Source of the DNA: Uranotaenia lowii
Lineage: Eukaryota; Arthropoda; Insecta; Diptera; Culicidae
Assembly: GCF_029784155.1 (NCBI RefSeq)
Contig: NC_073691.1
Coordinates: forward strand, 24,751,011 to 24,815,010
DNA length: 64,000 nucleotides
Reading direction: 5' to 3'
Below are positions 45,901 through 56,700 of the stretch, one piece after another (the stretch's first letter is position 1; each line of letters starts with the position of its first letter). The notes under the pieces were generated by a model that had not been told where the DNA came from, searched no databases, and worked only from the letters and a program-made list of their open reading frames with translations. Made by a program: the position numbers and the translations under genes.

Positions 45901-46624
45901 CACAAGTATCTGCATATTCTCTGACAGCCAGGCTGCTCTTCAAGCACTAAGTACGTTCACATGTTACTCCAAACTAGTTTGGGAGTGTATTGTTGCACTA
46001 AGAAACCTGGCCATAAGGAACAGAGTATCTTTATTCTGGGTACCAGGCCACTGCGGTATCCTAGGGAACGAAGAAGCAGACCAACTAGCTAGGGAAGGAT
46101 CTCAGGGACTGTTGATTGGACCTGAACCTTTCTGCGGAGTATCGAGAAGTGCCTTGACTATGGAGCTCAAGAACTGGGAAAGCACCACTATTGTTTCCAA
46201 CTGGAAAACAGCGGAGGGAGCAACTCAGGCAAAAAGATTCATTGAACCAAGCGCACGACTCTCCAAAAACATGTTGAACTTAAGTAAGCACGAATTAAGT
46301 ACTTACACAGGTCTCTTGACTGGACATTGTCCAACAAAACAGCATCTCAAAAGGATAAACATAATTCAAAACGATGACTGTCGGTTCTGCGGGTTCGAAA
46401 AAGAAACTGCAGAGCATCTTCTATGCAACTGCTGCGCCCTCCTAAATAGGAGAGAGCGAGTACTTGGGGCAAAGTTAATAAGCGCACAAGACATATGGTT
46501 GCATATCAGCCCTAAGAAGGGTATATCATACATCTTTGATATCATACCCGATTGGGATAAAATGCTTAGTCAGCAATCAACTGTCACTCCAATCAATAGT
46601 GCAGGTGAACCTGAAAGCATATAG
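42845..46624 (+). CDS. LOA element ORF2: endonuclease, reverse transcriptase, RNase H
   Basis: 1,259 aa, uninterrupted. The APE-like endonuclease spans about 34-255: CVQANL, QEPW (E67), ASAYFPGD, CDANAHH, LDLTLC and LSDHR. The RT lies at about 500-760, with SFLDIEGAFD (D612), GCPQGGVLSPLLW and FADDVV (D702, D703). RNase H lies at about 960-1090, with FFTDGS (D968), AEIQ (E1001), SDSQ (D1027), WVPGHC (H1069) and EEADQLA (D1079); all catalytic residues are present. A Cys/His segment (CRFCGFEKETAEHLLCNC, 1179-1196) follows. The frame is -1 relative to ORF1. The first ATG (42,845) lies inside ORF1 and the folded endonuclease starts about 34 codons later, so translation may begin by reinitiation at or near the ORF1 stop, or by a -1 shift. 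It would nick DNA, prime reverse transcription on target and remove RNA. Confidence 0.95.
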   Translation: MEQTEKGKANMCKWQKAGALPHIHGQSTTKINTLKCVQANLHHAVGASCTLLRRFAAEDLDLAFIQEPWINKGKVKGLYTPNGKILYDESSSHPRAALLVNNRIKFTPFTEFISGDIAAIRIEIPTPKGRHTVSVASAYFPGDSTDIPPPMVVEYMRKCRAQNQQFLVCCDANAHHTLWGSTDINARGESLLEFLSQNNIEICNEGNKPTFITRNRQEVLDLTLCTPLLLDKIKNWEVSDEESLSDHRHISFDIVGGVIIKDVYRDPRNTNWSLYKHTLEACNPLLETKIRTTKQLEEASNSFTNKIIYAFEASCPLKERVSNRKVPWWNRQLEKLRKKTRKLFNKAKANSNWDDYRKSLTEYNKNIRKAKRSSWKHMCETVQTTPEAARLQKVLSKEHSNGLGQLKKNNGEFTTDPQETLQLLLSTHFPGSIEGIEIIDTPAGRPRRNVRREEALCKSRAIFTPSMVDWAISTFEPFKAAGEDGIVPIQIQQAKQMVIPALVEMFVASMTLCHIPTQWKKVRVIFIPKPGKKDKTQPKAFRPISLTSIILKIMEKILDEYIKSQYLSLNKLNNFQFAYKKGMSTVTALHTLTQKLEKTLEAKEIALASFLDIEGAFDNASHTSIETAMKRRGCHSAIVNWTSAMLINRTIYASLGGLTIKATPTKGCPQGGVLSPLLWSLIVDDLLNKLVSMGFEVIGFADDVVIIVRGKHENVLSNRMQTALNYALFWCREEGLNINPSKTTVIAFTRRRKITLKPLTLDGEVLNLDSQVKYLGIVLDSKLSWNPQIEHVIAKATTALWVCLKGVGKKWGLQPKIIYWIFTAIIRPKISYASLVWWIKTMQITVQKKLAKLQRLATLAITGAKRSTPDEALNALLNILPLYQFVELEAERSALRLSKHKTLYEGDLTGHLKILKKFKLNSLIVKNDDWMEPIFNLDIPYNVTINDRDVWESGGPVVPPRSILFFTDGSKMDNRTGAGVFGPRLKISIPMGYWPTVFQAEIQAILECTLACLKRGYRYTSICIFSDSQAALQALSTFTCYSKLVWECIVALRNLAIRNRVSLFWVPGHCGILGNEEADQLAREGSQGLLIGPEPFCGVSRSALTMELKNWESTTIVSNWKTAEGATQAKRFIEPSARLSKNMLNLSKHELSTYTGLLTGHCPTKQHLKRINIIQNDDCRFCGFEKETAEHLLCNCCALLNRRERVLGAKLISAQDIWLHISPKKGISYIFDIIPDWDKMLSQQSTVTPINSAGEPESI

Positions 46625-46696
46625 TAACGCGGGGTAAATACCACAATAGATCAACTACTGGTCGCAGTGGGCTCTCCCCTACAAGGAAAAAAAAAA

Positions 46697-46708
46697 GCCG
46701 TTGACATT
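46697..46708. repeat. LOA element target-site duplication, right copy
   Basis: GCCGTTGACATT, identical to 40,879-40,890, follows the terminal A-run. Confidence 0.88.
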
Positions 46709-47040
46709 AGCTTGAACAAAACCTTAATCAATTTTTTTTTCATCTCATACCATGACTGGGCTCAAACAAGAAAATCCTGGCCAAGACGTTATTCTGTGTC
46801 TGGACCAGGAGTTTCAGCATTGAATTCCCTAGATTCCTAATTTTGATGCAGGCCAAAATCTTGACGAAGATCAACACCGCAGTCAAAACGAAAAGCAAAT
46901 TTGTTCTAATCAAAATAATAGTAAGACCCATAATCTGACTAAGATCGTGACCGAAATCTTAAATAAAATCTCGAAGAAGACCTGTATCAAGATTAAGATT
47001 TAGGTCAATGCAAGGCATCGATCAAATTTTTGAGCAAATT
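46709..47040. repeat. Degenerate CTTGACCAAGAC minisatellite, right part
   Basis: Continues the tract left of the LOA element: CTTGAACAAAACCTTAAT, CTTGACGAAGATC and similar variants. Confidence 0.65.
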
Positions 47041-47164
47041 TATTCAAGAGCTGAAGATCATGCTAAAAAATAGGAGTGTTAAACAATTCATAATATATAG
47101 CTTTAGTGGCAGCATGCCAAATCTGGCGAAAACTTTACTGGTCTATTTTGAGATCTAATGTACG

Positions 47165-47790
47165 AAAAAAAAAACGTTTTTAAGGCACTCCTTCCGGGGT
47201 TTTTCGTCCGCAGCTGCAAATACCTTGCCAGATCAAACACTTTCTTGTCAACTTATCGGCAAAAACGAATTTGAACTTGGCGGGAACATCACCCTGACCA
47301 GTGCAGGAAGCTGCCCAAAATCCATCTTCACGTACGTTTCGTCATCCATGAGGATGCATCCGTCGTACTTCGTTGGAATGTTGTTGTATTACTTCCGGGC
47401 ACATCCTTAGGCTACTAAATTCTGCTTCAATGTCCGGTTTGGTTGCTTACTGGGATCGTATTCTTTCGCGCAGACTAATCCTTCTGACGGTGTACCGGAC
47501 GACGTTGAATTTCTGGGCGATGTCGTAGTCCGACTACCCTGTGTTTGCCCTGATCGTTCTCAACACCTTCAAATGCAGTTTCTGATTCTTAGGTCCACTA
47601 TAACGCTTGGTATGAACCTGCCGATCGATAGTATGCATCTCACGAAAACGTTTGAGAACGCTGCACACGGTTGATTTGAGCATTTTCAACGATTTCGCGA
47701 TGTTTTCAACCCGACCACGTCGGATTTTTACGTTGGTGTCCAAAATTTATTTTCGTCTCGCGGCTTCCATCACGTGTAACTTTTTTGGAA
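47165..47790 (-). pseudogene. Mariner/Tc1-like transposase relic
   Basis: In minus-strand frames I read RRGRVENIAKSLKMLKSTVC and SVLKRFREMHTID (helix-turn-helix DNA-binding part), KRYSGPKNQKLHLKVLRTIR, then after a stop DYDIAQKFNVV with TVRRISLRE, and, in another frame, CILMDDETYVKMDFGQLP, which contains the first catalytic aspartate of the DDE/D domain. Stops and shifts break it repeatedly, and the C-terminal catalytic part is missing. The layout fits the mariner/ITmD group common in mosquitoes. No terminal inverted repeats could be identified. Confidence 0.75.
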
Positions 47791-47899
47791 CAAAACGAAT
47801 CGAAATGAAATTTTCAGCATTGATAGAAAAAACATTTTCGAACAAAGTACTGTCAAAACATTCCAGATCCAACAACTAGGAGCGCAATGGTATAATAAA

Positions 47900-48530
47900 C
47901 AGTGCGTCCAGATTCATGGTGATCCATGCTTTACAACGCTGTTAATTCCTCGTCGATGGCGATCTTGCAGGAATCCCAGTTTTCCGGCGCTTCAGCTCAG
48001 TGATGTTCTGAGGGAGCTCCTCATCAACAACAGCGGCTACGTTAACCACGTATCGCTAAGTAGTTCCTCTAGTGCGCTAACTTCGTCTCAGGGCCGGTTC
48101 AGAGGTGAAGGAATCTTGTTCATCGGCATGCTTTGGGAATTTCGCGTTGCTCTCGTAGTCGCTCTCGCCATGATCGTCAACAACCACACTGCTACCCATA
48201 GTGTGATTGGGATCTGCAGGCACATCGGCTAACCGCTCAGATTGGTTTTCTGTTATCGGTACATCGTCTAACGGCTCAAGTGTGCCTTCGGATGAATTCA
48301 CATTGGCTAACTGCTCAAGTGTGAGTTCAGGCTCAGGTGGGCTCTCATCGAACTTCTCGATGACCATCTCTGGTGTAGCATAATCTTGCACAGGCTCCAA
48401 AACGCTGGTTTCATCGAAAACCACGTTGCGGTGAATATCGATGGAACGGCTCGAAGCATTCCAAAGTCGGTACCCATTCTGCTGCGGAGTATACGGGACC
48501 GTGAATACGATCTTCTTTGTAAGAAAATAA
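47900..48530 (-). pseudogene. Ty1/copia pol relic: end of integrase and start of RT, internally deleted
   Basis: The minus strand reads KKIVFTVPYTPQQNG, then directly YRLWNASSRSIDIHRNVVFD and a long acidic linker (FDESPPEPELTLEQL) ending EPALRRS, a stop, YVVNVAAVVDEELPQNITEL and, in another frame, IAIDEELTAL. In copia elements the TPQQNG motif lies in the integrase core, well before the GYRLW motif, so a segment between them is missing although the frame is kept. No LTRs were seen. Confidence 0.75.
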
Positions 48531-48539
48531 CAATGTCTT

Positions 48540-50400
48540 TTGATATTATGAAATTTTTACTTGTTTGATCTACATCCTACAAGTTAAATTTAATACAATC
48601 TACTGAATAGAAGTAATCAAATAACTAAATTTCAATTTTAATGACTATATTTCAAAAAGTAATACATACGCCTAAGACATGTGTATGTAGCCTTAGTGTA
48701 ATTGGAAGAAATAAGTATTCAAAAAAAAAAAAACATTCATCCCCATCATGAATTCCCGTTATCATTCCGTGGAAAGGCAGCTGTATGGTCCACAAAAAAT
48801 CTCCATCCTAAAAAAGACCCCTAATAAAAATTAAAACACCACAGTAAAGTTAACTGCAAACTGTAATCAGTGGAGGAAAAATTGCTTTAAAAAAATGAGC
48901 TCCGAATAAGGAAGCAGGAACCGATCCCCAGAGGCCAAATCGCGAGAGAAAAAAAACCAAACATATCGAGTGCAACCTGCTCAAACCATTTGAAGAAAGG
49001 AAAATTCATCCGACGATGCTGCGGAGGATCACCGATGATCGGGACGGCTTGAGCATGAAGCCAAAAAAAACCACTACAGGTGTTTATTGAATTGGAAACA
49101 CCGAGAAAAGCCCGGCCTGGTGGAATCAGGACAGGACAAAGCTCAAAGATGCAAGACTCTTCGGGTTGTGTTGAAGCAGAAGTTAAAAATCTCACGTCTT
49201 TTGCCTTCCCCACAATGAATGAAGTGATATGACACAAACGCATTGAACCTTTGCTCGGTTAACCTTTGAGGTGACTTTTTATCTTAAAACGCAAAACTTC
49301 ACATGTTGAAAACCTTTTTCATACACATTGTATGATTCGGACCGATTTCGGTCCAATTTTGAACAAATTTAACCCTGTCGGAAAAAAGACTCACAAATCG
49401 GACCGATTTCAGTCGACGTCGCCCAAATCAACTTTTCGGAAAATGTCGACTTTTCTTAAGAAAATCATATCAAAATCGTTATTTTTCAATTTTACTTCCG
49501 AAAATCGAACTAGAACCTCCAAGGGTTAATCAAAATAAGCCTAACGATTTTTTTTTGTCTTTGTTCATCTTGACCACGTCCCGGAGAAAGATGTGCGTGC
49601 CCCGGGTCTTTGTTGTGTAGTCGATTTTACCTCAAATTCTAACCTTATTATTTTGAGTGAAGGTGAAAAAATACGCCTCAACCGTACGCAAGCTGCGAGC
49701 ATCGTCTTCTATCTGTCTGTCTGCCTTTCTGTTCTTATTCCTTTCGCCAGGAGACGAAGACGGCTAACGATTGTCTCCTGGCCCCAAACGAAACGCAAAA
49801 GAAGCATCATCGATCGATCGTCCAGCCGCCGGCCTTCAACCAGCCAGACAATTCGGAAGGAAGAAGCAAAAAGCCACAAAGTATGAATTCAGTCAGCAGA
49901 GGCCAGGCAAACGGCAGCAGGTGCTCTAGGCTCGATCGAGATGATTGTGGCTCGTGCCAAGCAAGATCTTCCAGCTTGCGCGGGTCGTTCGTTCGGCGAT
50001 CAGTCAACGAGCCGATCGAGAACGAAAGCCAAGGTGAAGGTTTAGTAGGATCGTAACGACGAATAAATTGTGCGTCGTGTGCCGCAGAACTGTCAAAATT
50101 AATGTATGGATAAAGTTTTTCGATTTTCATCTTTTGTAAGGCGGTTTTTTTTTGGTTTTTCTCTCGTGTCTTCCGCAAGTTTAGCTCTACTCGCCACGAA
50201 TCAACTTGTTTTGCTTCAAGGTTTAATCCTCTGAGTGGTTTCCCAGTAGAGAGGTCAGTAACATGCATGTCTGGTTGATTTCAAAATGAGACAGACTTTT
50301 TGTGTGTGTTTTTATTTTTTAGGGAGTTAAGAACGTTGAACAACAAAAGTTTTCAGTTATCTATTACCTTCGTCTGGTGAACTTAACGGAAACATTTAGT
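48540..50400. other. Non-coding, no gene recognised
   Basis: Open frames such as 49,807-50,268 (minus, 153 aa) have no domain and read as antisense of unremarkable sequence. CGATCGATCG-type palindromes occur near 49,810. Confidence 0.35.
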
Positions 50401-51059
50401 CTTTTTTTTAGCGCTCCAGAGCTTGTCGACGACCTAGGCTTGATTCCAATCTAGGTTTCGATCCTTATTTTGGTCAGGACACTGATTCTGACCTTAGTCT
50501 TGATATTGGGTTTTACCTTTGGTATGACAATTTGTCTCGATCGTAGTCTTGTAGATTTTTATGCTATGATTGATCTATTTTGCTGGCTTTCGACTGTTAG
50601 TTCTCGGAATATTTATTGATTTAAGTTTGTCTTTACACACCCAAAGATTTGAGTTTGAAATTGAACAACATCTTAGCGTTCATCTCGATTTACGCTTTTA
50701 TCGTGGTATCGGTCCTGTTCTTAGGACTCGATTTCATTCTTAACTTAGCTGTATTTTGACCGAGGTCTTGATCTCTCCATCTTTATTTAGAATTTTGATT
50801 GTGTTCGTATCTTGATCATAGTCATAGAAAATAAATTGGAATAAGTCTTGATCAAGATTTAGGTAACAATCTGGTTAAATATCATCACCTTCTTCTTAAT
50901 ATTTATCGTAGCTAAATCTTAGTTTGGGTACTCTTCAGACTTTTGGTCTTGGTCTACTTCTTGGTAAAGGTTTTGGTCAAGGCCAAGGTCTTAGTAAAGG
51001 TCTTGACCAAGTTTTCGTCAAAGTCTTGTCAAAATTTTTGATCAAGGTCTTGGTTAAGT
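50401..51059. repeat. Degenerate lead-in to the 12-bp minisatellite
   Basis: Variants of TCTTGATCAAG, GTCTTGGT and CTTAGT become more regular toward 51,060. It mirrors the degenerate tract at 39.9-40.9 kb in reverse orientation. Confidence 0.55.
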
Positions 51060-51350
51060 CACGGTTATAAATTTGGTAAAGTTCTTGGTCAGGGTCTTGG
51101 TCATAGTCTTTGTCAAGGTCTTGGTCAAGGTCTTGGTCAAGGTCTTGGTCAAGGTCTTGGTCAAGGTCTTGGTCAAGGTCTTGGTCAAGGTCTTGGTCAA
51201 GGTCTTGGTCAAGGTCTTGGTCAAGGTCTTGGTCAAGGTCTTGGTCAAGGTCTTGGTCAAGGTCTTGGTCAAGGTCTTGGTCAAGGTCTTGGTCAAAATC
51301 TTGGTCAAGGTCTTGGTCAAGGTCTTGGTCAAGGTCATGGTCAAGGTCAA
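51060..51350. repeat. 12-bp minisatellite (GGTCAAGGTCTT)n
   Basis: About twenty nearly identical units between 51,106 and 51,345. Being a multiple of three without stops, it yields KVLVKVLV and SRSWSRSW on the plus strand and TKTLTKTL on the minus strand; these are not genes. Confidence 0.95.
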
Positions 51351-51895
51351 GTTATGGTGGAAATCCTGGTCCTAGTCCTGCTCCCAGTTTTGGTCCCAGT
51401 CCTGGTCCCAGTCCTGGTCCTATTCTTCGCCCTAGTCTTGGTCAAAATCCTGGTCCTAGTTCTGATCCCAGTCTTGATCCTAGTCCTGGTCCCAGTACTG
51501 GTCCTAGTCCTAATCATATTCCTGATCCCAGTCTTGGTTCATGTTCTGGTCTTGGTCTTGTTCCTAGTCCTGGTCATAATCCTGGTTCTAGTCCTGGTTA
51601 TAATCCTGGTCCTAGTCCTGGTCCTCGTTCTGGTCCTGGTCCTGCTCTTGTTCTTACTCCTAGTCCTAGAAGCGGTAGTGGACCAAATCCTGGTCCTAGT
51701 CCTGATCCTAATCCTGGTCCTAGTCCTGGTCCTAGTCCTGGTCCTAGTCCTGGTCCTAGTCCTGGTCTTATTTCTGGTCCTAGTTCTGGTCCTAGTCCTG
51801 GTCCTAGTCCTGGTTCTAGTCCTGGCCCTAGTCCTGGTGATAGTCGTGGTTCTATTTCTGGTCCTAGTGCTGGTCCTAGTTCATCTTCCTCTTAG
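51351..51895. repeat. Hexamer/12-mer repeat (GGTCCTAGTCCT)n
   Basis: Follows directly from the GGTCAAGGTCTT array and keeps the GGTC phase while CAAGGTCTT is replaced by CTAGTCCT. This suggests one array whose unit was replaced by a variant. Frames GPSPGPSP and LVLVLV are artefacts; the 261-codon frame spans both unit types without a stop. Confidence 0.9.
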
Positions 51896-52900
51896 ATATG
51901 TATCACTTCTTCAATTCAACATGGTATTGGCGATGAACATGAGTCGTTAGTAAAATTTTAAAAAAATTATGAAATATGCGAGGGCAAAAAACCGATCAAT
52001 TGTCCCACTCGAATTAACATCATAAATTGGAAGATCAGACTGAAGTTTCCCTCGCATTTTTTTTCCTCTTATTAACATCGAATCTAACTAAGGGTTGAAT
52101 CGAGAAACGACAGTGAACAAAAACAAAATGCACCCCACAAAGCAGAGAGATCGATCAAAGGTAATAAACTTTCGGCTTCTCGATTCGGCTGCTGTTGACT
52201 CGTGCCTCGTAGAATTGGAACCCCCTTAAAAAACGTAAACATCTTTTGGTAGACGCTAGAAGAAAAAAAAACACAAACCGACCTGCATCAGCTGAGCGAA
52301 ATGTGTAAATGTTCAACCGATGTCAGACTGGAAAAAAGAAACGTTGAAAAATTCTGATCGGCAACAGCAACGACGTAAAAAAATCGAAAAACCGTTTCAA
52401 CTGAAGATGTTCCGAAAAGCAGATCAACATCTCGCTCAGGAGCATCGGACGGCCGGCAGACAGAGTTTATTGGGGGCGCAACAACAGAAGAACGAGGGAC
52501 CGAACGAAGGTAAAAAAAATTACCCAGTCAGCCAGCGAGCCACAGAGAGAGAGCAGGTGGTTTTCTTGGGTGCGAACAACATTCACTTTATTTATGTTGC
52601 CTTGTGTGTATTTTTCTTTTTTGTAATAATGATGAAGGCCTTCGGGATGAGCTGAGCACGCGCTCAGCTCAGCTGATATACATACAAGCCAGCTTAAGCA
52701 TCCCCTTATTAATTTGATTCGTTTTTAAGAGGATAAGTGAGCTGGAAAGGTGAAATTTGAAACGAGGATTAATATTCAGCGTTTTTATACATTTGAATCC
52801 TAAATTTATCTTGGAAAGTAATAAAGTAAAGTAAATAGAAAAAACAACTAAATTCGCCTTCAAAACTTCTCCAGCAGTCTCAATTGATTGAAAAAAAAAT
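51896..52900. other. Non-coding, no gene recognised
   Basis: No domain. A short frame at 52,320-52,655 is Lys/Gln-rich and unconvincing. Confidence 0.35.
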
Positions 52901-55900
52901 CTGGAAAGCGTAAGTCTTTATCTGTTTAAAAAAAATTCTAAATATGCTAAAGTTTCAATTAACTTTATTTAATTTTCACATTCAGCAAAAATCTCAATTA
53001 CTGTTTCTCATAATCACAAGTCTCAATCCAATTTGGCAACTTTTATATCAGACGATGTCCCGTCCCAATCCACTTTAATAATTTTCTCAATCCAATATTT
53101 TTTTTTGGTTAAAAGCGGAAGTCTCAATCCACTTCAACAACTATTTGACAAAAAGATGTCTTAATTCACTCTAAAACTTTTTCGATGAGCAGAAATCTCA
53201 TTAGGCTTTCAAAAGGTGTAAATTCATTTTTTTTTCTTTCTTCTAATCAGTATAAATTTCCCTTTTACTTTTTCCCATAATCAGCATTTGCTCATATAAG
53301 AAGAAAACTAAACCCTTTTTTTTTAAATTTAAATAAGTAGCAGGCTTTATTTATTGTTACTGATATTCATTAGCAGAAATCCTATGAAAATCGTTCTTAT
53401 TACAACTGAAACCGCAGAACTCTCAATCCATCGTATTTTTCTCATATCCACTTCATCAAATTTTTAAACAAGAAAATGTACGTTTTAACATTTTTCTTCC
53501 CAGCAGAAGTCTCAATCAAATGTTATTTTTGTTATAAGTTGGAGTATCAAACCACTTTTACAACTTTTTCGATGGGTTATCAAACCACTCTAAAGCCTTT
53601 TCAGTAAGCAGACGTCTTATCAAGCTTTAAAAAATGCTCCAAAGCACTCCGTTTTGAATACATTTTTCCTGTCAGAGGTATTTTCAACACACTTTATCTT
53701 TCTCTCATAACCAGTAGTCGCAATCCACGTAAAAAACTTTTTTTTTTCAAACTACCATTCAAAAGTACCAATCCACTTTAACTCTTATACTTGATCAACG
53801 GAAATCTCAACCCGTTTATACAGCCTATTCCAGCCAGTAGAAGTCTCAATACGTTTTAACTGTCTTTATAAGCATTAAACTCTTTTCATTTTCTTCAGTC
53901 AGTGGAACTTCCAATACACCCGAAAAGCTTATTCAACAAGAAAATGTCTCAACCCCTTTTGACAAGCGCCTATGTGGTCTAGCGAATAGGCTGGCGCGAG
54001 TCTGGTTTTGGTATGCCAGGCGTACTTGGTTCGAATCCCGGTGTCGGCAAGAAAACTTTTGGGTTCGAATCCCATAAGTGTTGATGTGTTTTCTCTTATA
54101 ACTGACTATATAATAAGAATGTTCAATCAGTACACGCGTGCGGAATACCTGTCGTAGATTCATAGCACTGAAATGGGATAAATTTTATACGATGGCGAAA
54201 CTGATTGTCTCTTTCTTTAAATAAGACTCACACTTACACAAAACACATTCATTACATGACCGTTCACACGAAGCCATACTCATGATCTAAAGAATGCAAT
54301 TCAGCGCATACGTTGGCAAAACTACGGTGAATCCGTGGACCCATGGTAGATTATCTACATACATACATACAGAAAATGTTTCAACCCCCTTTGACAGTTT
54401 ACAATGAGCGCAGCCTTAATTCACGCACCCAACTTTTTTCTACCAGCAGAAGTCCCAATCTGCTTTGATATTTTTATCCAACAGCGGAAGTCTCAGCCCA
54501 CTTTTTTTAATGAAAAGAGCTTAATCTGCTGTTATTATTTCTCATAAGCAAAAGCCATAATCTTCATTATCATATTTGCAATCATCAGAATTTTTAATCA
54601 GCAGAAGTCTCAATCTACTAAACAACTTTTCCCTTGCAACATAAATATCAAATGGTTGTTTGCAATCAGCAGAAGTCCCATGCTGCTTTAACATTTCGTA
54701 TCAATCAGCGGAAAGCTAAGTTCAATTTTCTTTAAAAAAAAATTAGGTAGAAGTATTAATCAGATGTAAAGCCTACCCCCATTCTGAATCAGATGTTAAG
54801 TCTAAATCTACTAAATGAACTTTTAGTTCAAACGCCAGTAATCTCAATTCGTTGTTTCTCATAAGTTAAAGTCTCAAACTGGCTGTTTTTTTTTCAAATT
54901 TTTAACTCAACAGAAGACTAAATCAGTCATTTCTCCTCACTTTACACATTTTGAACAATCAACGACCTAAACAACTTCAAAAAATTCTTTCGATCAGCAT
55001 CTCAATTTAACTTTAACTACATTTTCCAACATTCACTCTAAATTACTTATTAATTTTTTCAAAAGAGCAGAAATCTCAACCTTTTTCATTGTTTCTTATA
55101 GTTTTCTTCATCATTTTTATGAGTTAGCCAAAGTCACAAGGTTCTTTTAAAAGAAACTGTCAACAAGCAGAATTTTAAATTCACTCCAACAACTTATAAA
55201 GCCTCAAACTTCTTCAACTTTTTTTTCAACCATCCAAAACCTCAATCTCAGCAGAAGTCTCTGTTTTCTTGTTTCTCATTCAAACTTTCTTGAACATTTT
55301 TGTTAGCAAGCAAAGGCCATAGATTTTAACATAACATTGACCAACATTTTAAACCCAACAGAAGTCAACCTTTCTTTTTCAACCATCCGATGTCCCTATT
55401 TTCTTTAAAAAAAAATTTAAAAAAAAACAACAACAAAAGTCTCAGCTTTTTTTACAGTTTTTTTTAATATGTCTCAATCTTCTTCAATATTTTTATAAAC
55501 CAACAAAAATTTCAATCAAATGAAAAAATGAAAAAAATACATTGTCAAACCTTATACAATTTTTTTTTCAACCAGCACAAGTTTTTCCCAAAAAAAGCAA
55601 ATGTCCCAACTTGTTTTTTATCATATTTATCAACCTGCAGACGCCTCAATCAAACAAAACAGTTTGTCAACTAATAAAAGTCTCAAGCAGATTATGAAAA
55701 AGTAAAACTAGTATAAGTCGCTAGCTGTTTTGCTGTTTTGTTGTTTCTTATAGGGAGAAATTTCAAGCTTCTTTAACAGCTATTACAACCAATAGAAGTC
55801 TCAATCAACATTATCGATTTTTTTCAACCTGTTGGTTGTTGAAGTCTCTACCTCTTTTAACTGTTTCTCAACGTGGGAGTCTCAATCAAATGAAAGTAAA

Positions 55901-56700
55901 ATTTCCAACAGAAATCTTAAGCTTCCTGAATATTTTTTTCAACTTAACGAAGTTCAATTCACTTCAATGATTTTTCTACCAGCAGAAGTTCCATCATGTT
56001 TTTACTGTTTTTGTAAGAAGTCTTAAGATGTTTCAACATTTTAGAACTCCTTATCAAACTTAACAACTTCGTAAACTTGAAAAAGTCTCAAGCTTCTTCA
56101 GAATTTTTTTTTTCAATTAGTGGAAGATCACTTATACAATTTTTTCTACTCAGTAGAGTTCTTCACCTGTTCCAACATTTTTTTCTTAAATAGAAGTCTC
56201 AAGCTGTTTCTACACTTTTATCTACACAATTCTCCATCCATTTCAACACTTTTCTACAACCAGACGAAGTCACAATCAGCTTCAATAAAGTTTCAAGCCT
56301 CAACCTGTTTTTACTGTTCGTTATAAGTAGAAGTCTCAATCGAATAAAAGAATTTTTTCCAGCAAAAATCTCAAGCTTTCTCAACATTTTTTCCCGCCAA
56401 ACGAAGTCTAATTGACTTCAATATTCTTTTGCAAAGTGCAAGTCCCATTTTTTAAGTAAAAAAAGCACAATGTTTCGAAATTTTTATCAACAAGAAGAAG
56501 TCTCTATCGAACAAAATATTTTTATCAACTTGGAAAAGTCCCAAGCTTCTTCTGAATTTTTCTTAGTCCCCTTTCAGCAGTAGTCTCTAACCTGTTTTGG
56601 CTGTTTTTCGTAAGAAAAATGCTTCAACATTTTGTTCAACCAACGGAAGTTTCAATCCACGTTTTTTATCATCCAGCAGAAGCCCTGATCAAAATGATCG
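52901..56700. repeat. Long degenerate array, CAGAAGTCTCAATCCACTTT type
   Basis: Dozens of diverged units of roughly 40-55 bp, each with AGCAGAAGTCTCAATC, a CTTTAACAA stretch and a T-run ending in TTTTTCAAC. The period is irregular. It is interrupted by a tRNA-SINE at 53,965-54,371. No gene; short frames are random. Confidence 0.75.
53965..54371 (+). mobile_element. tRNA-derived SINE with (TACA)n tail
   Basis: The tRNA-like head (about 53,966-54,050) has GTGGTCTAGCG near its start and a perfect B box GGTTCGAATCC, with a second GGTTCGAATCC a short distance downstream. The body extends about 300 bp and ends in TACATACATACATACA. A 25-bp direct repeat at 53,940-53,964 and 54,372-54,396 with two mismatches brackets it and is probably the target duplication, although the surrounding array is itself repetitive. 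This family differs from the SINE at 33.4 kb. Confidence 0.75.

Larger units (their letters stand above)
40891..46696 (+). mobile_element. Full-length LOA-type non-LTR retrotransposon
   Basis: 5.8 kb with perfect 12-bp target duplications, a 389-bp 5' region, two overlapping ORFs without a stop or shift, a short 3' region and a terminal A-run. ORF2 has the order endonuclease, RT, RNase H, C-terminal Cys/His segment; the RNase H and the absence of CCHC knuckles in ORF1 fit the LOA group known from mosquitoes. It landed in a minisatellite. Intact frames and perfect duplications suggest a recent insertion that may be mobile. A fragment of the family lies at 21,130-21,218. Confidence 0.92.

Noticed and set aside
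49807..50268. 153-codon minus-strand frame
   Set aside because: No domain, unusual composition and no supporting signals.
51073..51950. Frames SRSW/GPSP, LVLV and TKTL that look like SR-rich or collagen-like proteins
   Set aside because: Produced by 12-bp and 6-bp repeats; all frames are similarly open.
53966..54050. A functional tRNA gene
   Set aside because: The head has A and B boxes but continues into a ~300-bp body with a TACA tail and flanking repeats, so it is a SINE; likewise for 4,126 and 33,422.
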